Assembly (NCBI GenBank): GCA_017309115.1
Contig: JAFLEF010000020.1
Location: 1 to 64,000, forward strand
Reading direction: 5' to 3'
Length of the DNA stretch: 64,000 nucleotides
From: Verrucomicrobiota bacterium
GTDB taxonomy: Bacteria > Verrucomicrobiota > Verrucomicrobiia > Limisphaerales > UBA9464
The stretch's first letter is position 1; each line of letters starts with the position of its first letter. Shown piece after piece: positions 56,912-64,000 of the stretch. The notes under the pieces were generated by a model. It was not told the origin of the DNA and searched no databases. It saw only the letters and a program-made list of their open reading frames with translations. The position numbers and the translations under genes were made by a program.

Positions 56912-56934
<23 letters not shown>
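55903..56934 (+). CDS. Lipoprotein alpha/beta hydrolase whose C-terminus is encoded by a 7-bp repeat
   Basis: 343 residues from GTG 55903 (VTRPLFAALLGLLG...), which gives a lipoprotein signal with lipobox LFAGC. The alpha/beta-hydrolase fold has GTVVFLHGYGLEHG (oxyanion region, about 117-130), LRGHGNSDGT, the nucleophile elbow GVSYG near 191, and a terminal His in TTHEM near 310. It is likely a membrane-anchored esterase or lipase-type enzyme. The last residues (AVSGKR) and the TAA stop lie in the tandem heptamer array that starts at 56912, so repeat-number changes would alter the C-terminus. Confidence 0.85.
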
Positions 56935-57024
<90 letters not shown>

Positions 57025-57059
57025 ATAATCCCACGCCACTCGCTTTGCTTCCTCCTCCG

Positions 57060-57235
57060 CCCTTACCTCTTACCCCTTACCCGTTCCAGCCTCTCAGCTT
57101 TCCCCCGGTGGGGCGAGGTTCCACCGAGCCGTTCGTGTCTCGGCGAATGACGCAGGTGAACTCCACACACGAACGGCTCCGCAGAGCGTCGCCCTATCAT
57201 TTCCGACCTCTCAGCTCTCAGCTCTCAGCTTCCCC
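57060..57235. repeat. Palindromic repeat copy with heptamer flanks, running into fdhD
   Basis: TTACCTCTTACCCCTTACC (GGTAAGR heptamers, reverse) at 57063-57081. A palindromic copy follows at about 57107-57196 (GGTGGGGCGAGGTTCCACCG ... ACGAACGGCTCCGCAGAGCG). CCTCTCAGCTCTCAGCTCTC at about 57209-57230 crosses the stop codon of fdhD. Confidence 0.85.
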
Positions 57236-58023
57236 GCCCTCACCTTCCCTGAGTACACATTGAAACGCCCGTCCCGGAGAAATCCCACCAGCGTCTGACC
57301 ATTCCGACGCGCAAACTCCACTGCCAAACTCGTTGGTGCCGATACCGCCGCGATCACTCCCACGCCTCCCGCCAAAGCCTTCTGCACAATCTCGAAGGAA
57401 ACCCGTCCGCTCACCAACAAGCCCAGTTCCCGCAACGGCAAAGAACCTTCCCGCAACGCCCAGCCCAACAGTTTGTCCACCGCATTGTGGCGCCCCACGT
57501 CCTCCCGCACCGCCTGGAGGCTACCGTCCATCCGAAACCAGGACGCTGCATGTAGTCCACCCGTGCGCGAAAACTCGGTCTGCGCCAAACGCATCGCCTC
57601 GGGCAACCCCAGGAGGCGCTCCGGATCCGGCGTCGGAAGCGGCCGCGTTAAGGCCGGATACTGCCGCCGCACCGCCGCAATGCTGGCCGACCCACACAAG
57701 CCACAGCTCGACGAGGCGAACACATGCCGCGTGAGCCGCTGAAAATCTACCTGAACCTCCGGCGCCAACAGAACATCGATACTGTTGCCCGAACGATTCC
57801 GCACGTTGGGCCGTACCGTCCGAACGTCCTCCCGATTCCGAATCAAGCCCTCGCTCACGAGAAATCCCAGGGCAAGTTCCTCATCGTGCCCCGGCGTTCG
57901 CATCACCACCGCAATCGGCCGGGAATCCACGCGAATTTCCAACGGCTCTTCGCCCGCAACCTGATCCAGTGCTGGCCGGGCGGGTGTTCCCCGGCGATGC
58001 CGCACGATCCGCACCCGTTTCAT
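57211..58023 (-). CDS. fdhD: Formate dehydrogenase accessory sulfurtransferase FdhD
   Basis: 270 residues. FdhD carries sulfur from IscS to the molybdenum/tungsten cofactor of formate dehydrogenase. The family hallmarks are [20 protein letters not shown] (about 42-61), the catalytic cysteines in [12 protein letters not shown] (about 105-116), GGLHAASWF near 155 and [14 protein letters not shown] near 170. Length is typical (260-280). The last residues (KLRAES) and stop are read from the CTGAGAG repeat. No formate dehydrogenase gene is in the window. It sits 3 bases after a lacI-type regulator gene. Confidence 0.93.
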   Translation of the reverse strand: MKRVRIVRHRRGTPARPALDQVAGEEPLEIRVDSRPIAVVMRTPGHDEELALGFLVSEGLIRNREDVRTVRPNVRNRSGNSIDVLLAPEVQVDFQRLTRHVFASSSCGLCGSASIAAVRRQYPALTRPLPTPDPERLLGLPEAMRLAQTEFSRTGGLHAASWFRMDGSLQAVREDVGRHNAVDKLLGWALREGSLPLRELGLLVSGRVSFEIVQKALAGGVGVIAAVSAPTSLAVEFARRNGQTLVGFLRDGRFNVYSGKVRAGKLRAES

Positions 58024-58026
58024 GCC

Positions 58027-59049
58027 TCAGGGAGTGACCGTCGGTTTCGGAGGTGCCGTGCTGGCGCGAATCTCCAAGGGCGCCGGCAGACGCTGCGACG
58101 TGACCGCCTCGCCCCGCAGCAAGCGCGACATGGCCTCCACCGCCACCGATCCCAGCCGGTACTTGGGCTGACGCACGGTCGTCAGGGGAACCCGAAAATG
58201 TTCCGCTGCCAAAATGTTGCCGAAGCCGGTTACACTGAAGTCCTGGGGAATCTTGAAACCCTGGTTCAACAGCATATTGGCCGCACCAATCGCCACCAGG
58301 TCGTGGCTGCATTGAAGTGCCGTGGCGCCGGTGTTCTCCGAAAGAAACTGAATCGCCGCCGAGGCCCCCTCCTCAATGGTCGAGCCGGCATTGAAAACCA
58401 GCGAATCGTCCACCGGCAGTTCCGCCTCCCGTAAGGCCCGCCGATATCCCGATAGCCGCGCCTGCGCCGTGGGCGACACCAGCGGACCAGCAAAGAAGGC
58501 AATCCGACGATGGCCCAACTGCAGCAGATACCGGGTGGTCTCCTCACTCGCCGAAACTTCGTCGGCCTCCATCACCGGAAACCGTTCACAGAACGGCGCC
58601 GACGCCCCCAACAACACCACCGGAATCCGCCGACGCGTCAGTTCCTCATAAATCGCCGCCGTCCGATCCATCCGATACACCGGGGACAGGAAGATACCAT
58701 CCACCCGCCGCTGAATCAGCCGCCGCAGGGTCGCCTCTTCCCGATCCGGCCGATTCAACGTCTGCCCCAGCACCAAGTCATAACCCAATTCATGGGTCTT
58801 CTCTTCAATGGCCAGCGTCAGTCGCGCATTCACCGGATTGGTGGAGGTCGAAATGACCAGCCCGAGCAGGCGGGTCTCACCGCTGCGCAACTGCTGCGCG
58901 CTCACGTTCGGCAGATATCCCATCTGCCGGGCCAGCACGCGCAAACGCTCCTTGGTGGCGGGCGCCACATCCGGTTTGTCCCGGAGGGCTTTGCTGACGG
59001 TCATCGTCGAGACACCGGCGGCTTCTGCGATTTCCTTCAAACGAACCAT
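58027..59049 (-). CDS. LacI-family transcriptional regulator
   Basis: 340 residues from the ATG at 59049 (the frame is open to 59061). The N-terminal helix-turn-helix reads VRLKEIAEAAGVSTMTVSKA, with the hinge helix and SAQQLRSGETRLLGLVIST. The periplasmic-binding-like sensor (about 58-335) should bind a sugar or related effector. The downstream fdhD start is 3 bases after its stop, so they form one transcript, an unusual pairing. Effector and operators are not evident. Confidence 0.93.
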   Translation of the reverse strand: MVRLKEIAEAAGVSTMTVSKALRDKPDVAPATKERLRVLARQMGYLPNVSAQQLRSGETRLLGLVISTSTNPVNARLTLAIEEKTHELGYDLVLGQTLNRPDREEATLRRLIQRRVDGIFLSPVYRMDRTAAIYEELTRRRIPVVLLGASAPFCERFPVMEADEVSASEETTRYLLQLGHRRIAFFAGPLVSPTAQARLSGYRRALREAELPVDDSLVFNAGSTIEEGASAAIQFLSENTGATALQCSHDLVAIGAANMLLNQGFKIPQDFSVTGFGNILAAEHFRVPLTTVRQPKYRLGSVAVEAMSRLLRGEAVTSQRLPAPLEIRASTAPPKPTVTP

Positions 59050-59142
59050 GGTCTGCCCCAAAGAAGGCCGAAATTCCCGGTTCGAAACAAGTCTCGTCCG
59101 CGATCACGTCACCGAACCACCAGACCCTCCCACGCGTTTCTC

Positions 59143-60027
59143 TCAGACATTCGACCCACTCCAGCCGAACTTCTGTCGCAGGGTACTGAAGAAATTAGTT
59201 CCAGTCAGACGAACCAACTGCACCTGCCGCTCGCTGCGCTGAATCGAGACATGATCTCCCGCGGACAGATCCAGATGCTGCTGGCCGTCCGCCGCCAAAG
59301 TCGCCACCTGCCGCGAACTCACCAACCGCACATCCACCAGCGCGTTCAACGAGACCACCACCGGTCGAATGCTCAGCGTGTGGGGACAAATCGGGGTCAG
59401 GGTCAGCACCTCGGCATCCGGACTCACAATCGCGCCTCCCGCCGCCAAGGAATACGCCGTGGATCCCGTCGGCGAACTCGCAATCAGACCGTCGCAGCGA
59501 TAGCGGGTCAGCAATTCGCCATTCACCAGCACTTCCAATTCGATCAACCGGGACGTCAAGCCACGGCCAACCACGAAATCATTCAGCGCCAACAGCCGGG
59601 TCGTCTCTTCTGATCGAAACACCTGACCTTTCAGCAGCGAACGGGTCTCGAGACTGAACTCGCCCGCCCACAGACGCCGCAGGGCAGGCGCAATCTCATC
59701 TGGGGAAATGGCTGTAAGAAAACCCAAGTTGCCGGCATTCACACCCAGCAGCGGAGTGGGCGATCCCGCCACCTCCCGAGCCACCCGCAACATGGTGCCA
59801 TCGCCGCCCAGCACGAGCAGCAGGTCGGTGGTCCGCGCCAGTTCCTCGATAGAGGCGGCCCGGGCCGGCGGTTTGGGAAACATGGTCACCGTTCCCGGAT
59901 CCACACTCACCTCCCGACCCGCCCGTCGCAGCAGGGCAGCCACCCGCCGCGCCAGCTCGGGCGCCCCGGCCTTCTCGGCGTTGGCAATCAGGCCCACACG
60001 ACGGATCTGAGCGGCGATTCGTTTCAT
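59143..60027 (-). CDS. nadK: NAD kinase
   Basis: 294 residues. Makes NADP from NAD using ATP or polyphosphate. The GGDGTMLRVAR motif (about 75-85) and the following NAGNLGFLT and GLIASSPTGSTAYSLAAGG (about 180-198) are diagnostic. Length is normal (290-310). Its ATG overlaps the tlyA stop by 4 bases (60024-60027). Confidence 0.95.
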   Translation of the reverse strand: MKRIAAQIRRVGLIANAEKAGAPELARRVAALLRRAGREVSVDPGTVTMFPKPPARAASIEELARTTDLLLVLGGDGTMLRVAREVAGSPTPLLGVNAGNLGFLTAISPDEIAPALRRLWAGEFSLETRSLLKGQVFRSEETTRLLALNDFVVGRGLTSRLIELEVLVNGELLTRYRCDGLIASSPTGSTAYSLAAGGAIVSPDAEVLTLTPICPHTLSIRPVVVSLNALVDVRLVSSRQVATLAADGQQHLDLSAGDHVSIQRSERQVQLVRLTGTNFFSTLRQKFGWSGSNV

Positions 60028-60770
60028 GGAATTCGTTGAATTAGGGCCAGAAACTCCCGGTTGCCGGCCGGACCGAGCAACGGAGAGGGAGTGGTGCCCC
60101 TCCAGACTAAGCCGAATGGTCCCGACCGTACAAATGCTTCCAGCTCCTCCAGCACCCGGGCGTGAATGGTGGGATCCGTAATCACCCCTTCCCCGCGATC
60201 CACCTCCTGTTTGCCGGCCTCAAACTGCGGCTTCACCAGAGCCACCAGAAATCCATCCGGACGCAACAAGGGTGCCACTGGTGGCAGGATCAATCGCAGG
60301 GAAATGAAGGAACAGTCGGCAACCATCAGATCGAAAGGCCGATAGTCCGGGCCAAAGGTCGCGGGAGTCAGGTGCCGCGCATTGGTTCGCTCATGGACCG
60401 CCACTCGCGGATCCTGACGAAGCTTCCAGGCCAGTTGGCCCTGTCCCACATCCACCGCAAAGACCCGCGCTGCGCCGTGTTGCAGCAAACAGTCCGTGAA
60501 ACCACCGGTGCTGGCACCGAGGTCCAACGCCACCACCCCGGGGACCTGCAATCCGAAGTGAGTCAGCGCATGCTCCAACTTGTGTCCGCCGCGCGACACG
60601 TAGCGGTCCGGAATCAGCAACTCGACCTGATCTCCCTCGCGCACGGTATCGCTGGATTTTCGGGCCGGATGGCCATTGATCCGGACTTGTCCGGCCATGA
60701 CGGCCCGCTGGGCGCGTGCGCGACTCTCGCACAGCCCCCGATCGACCAACGCCTGATCCACCCGCAGCAC
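60024..60770 (-). CDS. tlyA: TlyA-family rRNA (cytidine-2'-O)-methyltransferase
   Basis: 248 residues from GTG 60770, chosen because the product then begins VLRVDQALVDRG like known TlyA proteins; TTG 60788 and GTG 60761 are alternatives. An N-terminal S4 RNA-binding domain (about 1-60) precedes an FtsJ-like methyltransferase: SRGGHKLEHAL, LDLGASTGGFTDCLLQHGA (motif I, about 81-99), and LVKPQFEAGK near 180. It methylates ribosomal RNA. Overlap with nadK suggests one transcript. Confidence 0.92.
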   Translation of the reverse strand: MLRVDQALVDRGLCESRARAQRAVMAGQVRINGHPARKSSDTVREGDQVELLIPDRYVSRGGHKLEHALTHFGLQVPGVVALDLGASTGGFTDCLLQHGAARVFAVDVGQGQLAWKLRQDPRVAVHERTNARHLTPATFGPDYRPFDLMVADCSFISLRLILPPVAPLLRPDGFLVALVKPQFEAGKQEVDRGEGVITDPTIHARVLEELEAFVRSGPFGLVWRGTTPSPLLGPAGNREFLALIQRIP

Positions 60771-60925
60771 CGGTTCAGAAAAGCACAACCTCGGCGCCGA
60801 GACCAGTTACCGGTAGGGATGGATCGCCGGGCCGTTCCCGCGATTCCCAGCACAGCGCCGGTATGCGGCCCTCCCTGGTCAGCGCCAGAACTCGTGCCGC
60901 CCAACCTCGCGTGACAGGAAAAGGA

Positions 60926-60990
60926 CTCCCGCGGAGGACGCGGAGATCGCGGAGGGAAACGAATCTGGAACCCATGAAAACAGGAAAAAG
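60926..60990 (-). repeat. GCGGAG-type repeat, inverted copy A
   Basis: Reading the minus strand: CCTGTTTTCATGGGTTCCAG, then ATTCGTTTCCCTCCGCG and ATCTCCGCGTCCTCCGCGG. It closely matches the plus-strand copy at 62492-62555. The gap 60771-61008 holds no gene; CTTACCGCTTACCC at 61000-61013 is a short heptamer piece. Confidence 0.85.
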
Positions 60991-61008
60991 CCACTTCCCG
61001 CTTACCGC

Positions 61009-61350
61009 TTACCCATCCCTACCACTCATCAACTCCGCCAAAAAGGCGAGCAGACCGAACAGCAGAAAGACTCCGATCCCACCCCAGACAATCCACAGGG
61101 CCCGGGCACCCCGAAGACGCGTCTCTGCCGACCGTGAAAACAACGCAGTAATCGCCAGAAAATGCGTTACAAAAAACGCCGGCACCCCGAACACGAAGGG
61201 AAACATGAGGATATCCGGCTCGTACGAGCCCCCGAGCACATGAAGCAAAGGCCAAACTACCGCGAGAAGAACAAAGAAGGAGGCGCAACCGACCGAACAA
61301 CCACCTGATGGGTTGCCTCCCGTTCGCTCTGGTGGGGTCTCAGTATCCAC
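61009..61350 (-). CDS. Small membrane protein 1 of a four-gene cassette
   Basis: 113 residues. A short hydrophilic N-terminus (MDTETPPERTGGNP) with a few Cys (GGCSVGCASF) leads into three hydrophobic helices (about 23-40, 47-70 and 84-107). Not recognised. It starts 10 bases after the stop of the next gene upstream on the minus strand. It lies in a slightly less GC-rich stretch. Confidence 0.65.
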   Translation of the reverse strand: MDTETPPERTGGNPSGGCSVGCASFFVLLAVVWPLLHVLGGSYEPDILMFPFVFGVPAFFVTHFLAITALFSRSAETRLRGARALWIVWGGIGVFLLFGLLAFLAELMSGRDG

Positions 61351-61360
61351 AACCTACCCT

Positions 61361-61582
61361 TCATCGCTCGTCCCATCCCGACTCCGCTGCGAGTCCGGCG
61401 AAAAATCCCACCAGCAAGGCTCCACCTCCAATGTAGGCAACGCCCGTCCATCCCGACGTCGAAAGTGCATCCGCCGAGCGACTCCAAGCGCGAAGACCGA
61501 GGAACGCTCCCAACAGAGCTCCGCAGAACGCGTGAACCCACGTCTTGAACCAGTTCCGTTTTGGCGGTTCGGATCGCATCAA
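61361..61582 (-). CDS. Small membrane protein 2 of the cassette
   Basis: 73 residues with two hydrophobic glycine-rich helices (about 16-30, CGALLGAFLGL, and 45-65, GVAYIGGGALLVGFFAGLA). Basic N-terminus (MRSEPPKRNWFK). Not recognised. Its start codon overlaps the stop of the 61579-61869 gene (ATGA), which supports both being translated. Confidence 0.65.
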   Translation of the reverse strand: MMRSEPPKRNWFKTWVHAFCGALLGAFLGLRAWSRSADALSTSGWTGVAYIGGGALLVGFFAGLAAESGWDER

Positions 61583-61869
61583 GATCGGCTTTCTACCTCT
61601 CCTACCGGTGCATCATCGCCCCTCTTTTGCAGCAGGCGACTTCGAACCTTCCGCGCCACAAAGGCGATGGAGTGGCCAACGGACCAGATGATCGCCGCGT
61701 ACAAAACCAAGACACAACCAATCCCACTCCAAATCAGCGCCCAACTCCCCAGCAGCGACCAATCTCGAGTCCAAGCAGACCAAGCGGCGACACCGACGGA
61801 GGCGAGTGCCACGAACAAAACTGCGCTCCGGAAACTAGCCTCCTGCCACCTTGGATCCTCTTCCCACAT
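61579..61869 (-). CDS. Small membrane protein 3 of the cassette
   Basis: 96 residues from the ATG at 61869 (an open frame continues to 61968). Two hydrophobic helices (about 14-30, AVLFVALASVGVAAW, and 41-66) precede a basic tail (ARKVRSRLLQKRGDD). Not recognised. It is translationally coupled to the 73-residue gene. Confidence 0.6.
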   Translation of the reverse strand: MWEEDPRWQEASFRSAVLFVALASVGVAAWSAWTRDWSLLGSWALIWSGIGCVLVLYAAIIWSVGHSIAFVARKVRSRLLQKRGDDAPVGEVESRS

Positions 61870-62025
61870 GGTCTTGTTGATGCCGAACGACCATCCGACA
61901 TACGGCCCACCTCGTCTACGAGAGGGTCGCGCCCCTCCAGCAAGAGTCGGGAACCATCCGCCGACCATCCAGGCGCTCCGGGCCTAAGGAGAGAAGAGAC
62001 AAAACAGTCGTCAGCGAGAAGCGAT

Positions 62026-62286
62026 CTATGACTTCCCAGACGGTTTGTCACCCCTCAATTCCAGTCGCCTCAGACTTCTCAGGATCTCTCGCAACAGATC
62101 AATGATGACCCCCAACGAAAAGAAAAGCACGGCGACGGCCAGATAGCACAGTCCACCCCGCCATTCCCCTGCGATCAGGGCCATAAGCGCAGCCGCAATT
62201 GAAAGCACGCCTGCGAACGGTAACATCAACGACATGGTCGTCTGACCTGGTTCTGGATCAGTGTCGGAAGGCGGTTTGGTCATCAT
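62026..62286 (-). CDS. Small membrane protein 4 of the cassette
   Basis: 86 residues from tandem ATGs at 62286/62283. Two hydrophobic helices (about 18-38, MSLMLPFAGVLSIAAALMAL, and 44-62) precede a charged tail (LLREILRSLRRLELRGDKP). Not recognised. The larger open frame (to 63315) is an overlap with the cytochrome gene and is not the protein. Confidence 0.6.
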   Translation of the reverse strand: MMTKPPSDTDPEPGQTTMSLMLPFAGVLSIAAALMALIAGEWRGGLCYLAVAVLFFSLGVIIDLLREILRSLRRLELRGDKPSGKS

Positions 62287-62491
62287 AAGAATGTAAAGCA
62301 GTCGGTCGCCGACCAGTGGAATCCTCCACCCAGCAGGCCTCGGTTGGATGATCTTTCCTACCTCAATCCAAAAAGGCTGTAAACAGCTTCCCTTATAGAG
62401 CTTATAAAGACAGCTCGGAGGTGATCCCGCGCTCCCTTCACCGCCTCTCCAAGTCTCCCCCTCCCGCTTTCTGCCCTTCTCCCGTTCCCCC

Positions 62492-62555
62492 TCCTGTTTT
62501 CCTGTGTTCCAGATTCGCCTTCCCCCTCCGCGATCTCCGCGTCCTCCGCGGGAGA
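62492..62555 (+). repeat. GCGGAG-type repeat, copy B
   Basis: CCTGTTTTCCTGTGTTCCAG, then ATTCGCCTTCCCCCTCCGCG and ATCTCCGCGTCCTCCGCGGG. This is the direct-strand partner of the copy at 60926-60990. The gap 62287-62564 is otherwise non-coding, with a pyrimidine-rich stretch before the repeat. Confidence 0.85.
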
Positions 62556-62564
62556 CATTCTGCC

Positions 62565-64000
62565 TCACGGGGCCTGACGACAACGGCTCGCGAAGGCGAT
62601 CAGATCGGCGAAGTCCGCCAGGGACAAACCCGCCTGAAGTCCCTCCGGCATCAACGACTGCTCCGACTGACGGCGGCCGCGAATCTGACTCTTGGGGACC
62701 TGACGCAGCTTTCCGGCGGAGTCCCGCAAGGTCAGCACTTCCGTCGATTCTCCTTTGATCAGACCCGCCACTTCCTCGTCGTCGGTCAGTTCCACAATGA
62801 CCGGCTGATACCCCTCGCGAACCACCCGACTTGGCCACAGGATGCTCTCCGCCAATTCCCGCGCACTGAACTGCGCTCCCATGTTGCTCAAGTCCGGTCC
62901 CACATCGGCGCCCTCTCCGCGCAACCGATGGCACGCCAGACAATTCAGCCCGTTGGCGTCGCGGAACAGCGTCTCGCCTCGCGTCGGATCTCCGGGATGC
63001 GCCAAGGCGAACTCCAGGAAGGCCTCCGGGGTCAGCGCGGCATTGCGCACCCGGAAGAGCGGTCCCGCCAGCGCCGCCGCGTCGTTCTGATAGATCCCCT
63101 GCAGTTCCGTGATCACCTCCGGGGTCAGTTCTCCCGCCCGCGCTTCCAGCCCGGGTCGCACCTCGCCGCGCAGCGTCTCGAGCGCTTTCCGGGCGGCCGT
63201 GCGTTGCTCCAGATTCTTGGACGCCAGGCCAGTCAGATACGCCTCCAGGGCTTCCGACCGGGGGGAACGGCTCAGCGCCAGTAGAGCTTCCGCGCGCAAC
63301 TCGGGATCCTGCCACGCGGCGAGCAACTCGGTCACCGCCGGCGTTCCCGTCAGCGTCGCCAACGCCGGCAACACCGCGCGACGCATCGGCAAATCACCCG
63401 ACCGCAACAACTCCAACAACCCCTGGCGCGCCGCATCCCCGCCGATCTGACCCAACGCGGGCACCACTTCACGATTCCCCTGCCGTGCCGCCGCCAGCAG
63501 CACCGGCACCGCCGCCTCCAGTCGCAACTGCGCCGCGGCCTGCACTCCCCGATTCCACTCCTTCGAGGCGGGATTCCGGGTCAACCAGGCGACCAACGCC
63601 GCCGAGACCTCGGGGCCGCCGACCTGACCGCCCGCTTCCAGGGTCGCCGCCAAGACCTCGGGGTCGGAAGGCTTCGCCAACAACGACACCAGGAAGGGAG
63701 CCGAGGCCCTGTCCCGACGCCGTCCGAGGTCCCGAACCAGTTCCGCCAAGGTCGCCGAATCGGTTTCGCGTTGGGCCGCCTCGCGCAGCGCCGCCAGCGT
63801 CTCCGGCTGGGTCTCTTCCTGTAATCCATTTACCGCCGCGCGACGCACGGCGGGCACCGGATCGCGCAGCAACTGAATCAGGGTGGTCCGAATCTCGGGA
63901 GTCGCCGACCATTCCACCGTGTGCCGCGGAGGCGGCAGGCGAAAGGGATGGTACGCCCACCAACCGCCATCCCACGCCGGCGGCTGACGGCACATCTGCG
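62565..64000 (-). CDS. PVC-type HEAT-repeat / cytochrome c protein (3' part, partial)
   Basis: The reading frame is open to the right window edge, so at least 476 C-terminal residues are here and the start is missing. The visible N-terminus (WDGGWWAYHPFRLPPPRHTVEW) is typical of the middle of membrane-bound dehydrogenase proteins of PVC bacteria. HEAT-like repeats follow (about 30-320). The haem c domain has CLACHRLRGEGADVGPDLSN, with CxxCH near 370, and the end block SLMPEGLQAGLSLADFADL. The C-terminal half resembles that of the giant fusion at 17.9-23 kb. It probably oxidises a sugar-like substrate outside the cytoplasm. Confidence 0.9.
   Translation of the reverse strand, partial: QMCRQPPAWDGGWWAYHPFRLPPPRHTVEWSATPEIRTTLIQLLRDPVPAVRRAAVNGLQEETQPETLAALREAAQRETDSATLAELVRDLGRRRDRASAPFLVSLLAKPSDPEVLAATLEAGGQVGGPEVSAALVAWLTRNPASKEWNRGVQAAAQLRLEAAVPVLLAAARQGNREVVPALGQIGGDAARQGLLELLRSGDLPMRRAVLPALATLTGTPAVTELLAAWQDPELRAEALLALSRSPRSEALEAYLTGLASKNLEQRTAARKALETLRGEVRPGLEARAGELTPEVITELQGIYQNDAAALAGPLFRVRNAALTPEAFLEFALAHPGDPTRGETLFRDANGLNCLACHRLRGEGADVGPDLSNMGAQFSARELAESILWPSRVVREGYQPVIVELTDDEEVAGLIKGESTEVLTLRDSAGKLRQVPKSQIRGRRQSEQSLMPEGLQAGLSLADFADLIAFASRCRQAP

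Noticed and set aside
62358..62558. 66-residue minus-strand frame (MSPAEDAEIAEG...)
   Set aside because: Pure translation of the repeat and its flank; acidic, periodic, no start context.
62026..63315. 429-residue minus-strand frame ending in the small membrane protein
   Set aside because: Most of it overlaps the cytochrome gene in another frame and then runs through repeat DNA; only the last 86 residues look like a protein.

Overview
The window looks like chromosomal DNA from a member of the Verrucomicrobiota (PVC superphylum), probably the Limisphaerales/Pedosphaera side. This is judged from gene content only. It is GC-rich and carries two Tat-exported DUF1501 proteins, two PVC-type cytochrome c / HEAT-repeat dehydrogenase proteins, an H-X9-DG prepilin-like protein, a PEP-CTERM-like tail, a chlamydial OmcB-like DUF11 protein and many short palindromic intergenic repeats. 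I see no rRNA, prophage, insertion sequence, plasmid or CRISPR locus.

Layout. 0-4 kb: a multicopper oxidase diverges from a phytase-like secreted protein. 4.5-9 kb: a three-gene phosphorelay operon on the minus strand (periplasmic-binding-domain hybrid kinase, single receiver, receiver-kinase). 9-17.7 kb: a UvrA-family protein, membrane and PH-domain proteins, an ECF sigma factor with an overlapping membrane gene, a beta-propeller protein, a GFA enzyme and a voltage-gated ion channel whose filter is TLEGWAD. 17.9-23 kb: a 1,698-residue exported fusion (isochorismatase, ThuA, dehydrogenase propeller, HEAT, cytochrome c). 23-35 kb: two GT9 glycosyltransferases, a lipoprotein, a GH31 glucosidase, proS, acylphosphatase, a phosphoesterase, a DUF481 protein and a glycolate-oxidase-type flavoprotein. 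35-39 kb: the DUF11/OmcB-like protein, an MscS channel and rpsT, with two clear terminators. 39-47.4 kb: a double thioredoxin, DUF1501, a decayed archaemetzincin-like gene, tRNA-Val(GAC), sufT, cysK, an MFS carrier, a sterol-desaturase-like protein and a rhodanese. 47.5-56.9 kb: a sugar oxidoreductase and epimerase pair, the prepilin, a second DUF1501, an exported methyltransferase, an APC permease, a GNAT-cupin fusion and a lipoprotein hydrolase. 57-64 kb: lacI-fdhD, tlyA-nadK, four small membrane genes between inverted repeats, and the 3' part of a second PVC cytochrome protein that runs off the right edge.

Together the genes suggest a heterotrophic, envelope-rich bacterium: glycan and sugar use (GH31, Gfo/Idh, epimerase, exported dehydrogenases with c-type haem), LPS-type glycosylation, cysteine and Fe-S metabolism, and an outer layer possibly cross-linked by disulphides. 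The intergenic space is dominated by three repeat families: a roughly 100-bp palindromic element, tandem 7-bp arrays, and a GCGGAG-type repeat. In at least two genes (the 55.9 kb hydrolase and fdhD) the repeats supply the last codons and the stop.

No single obvious new defence or biosynthetic system is visible. The best leads are the ion channel with a possibly calcium-selective filter, the giant fusion protein, the OmcB-like cysteine-paired protein, the small-membrane-gene cassette, and the repeat families.
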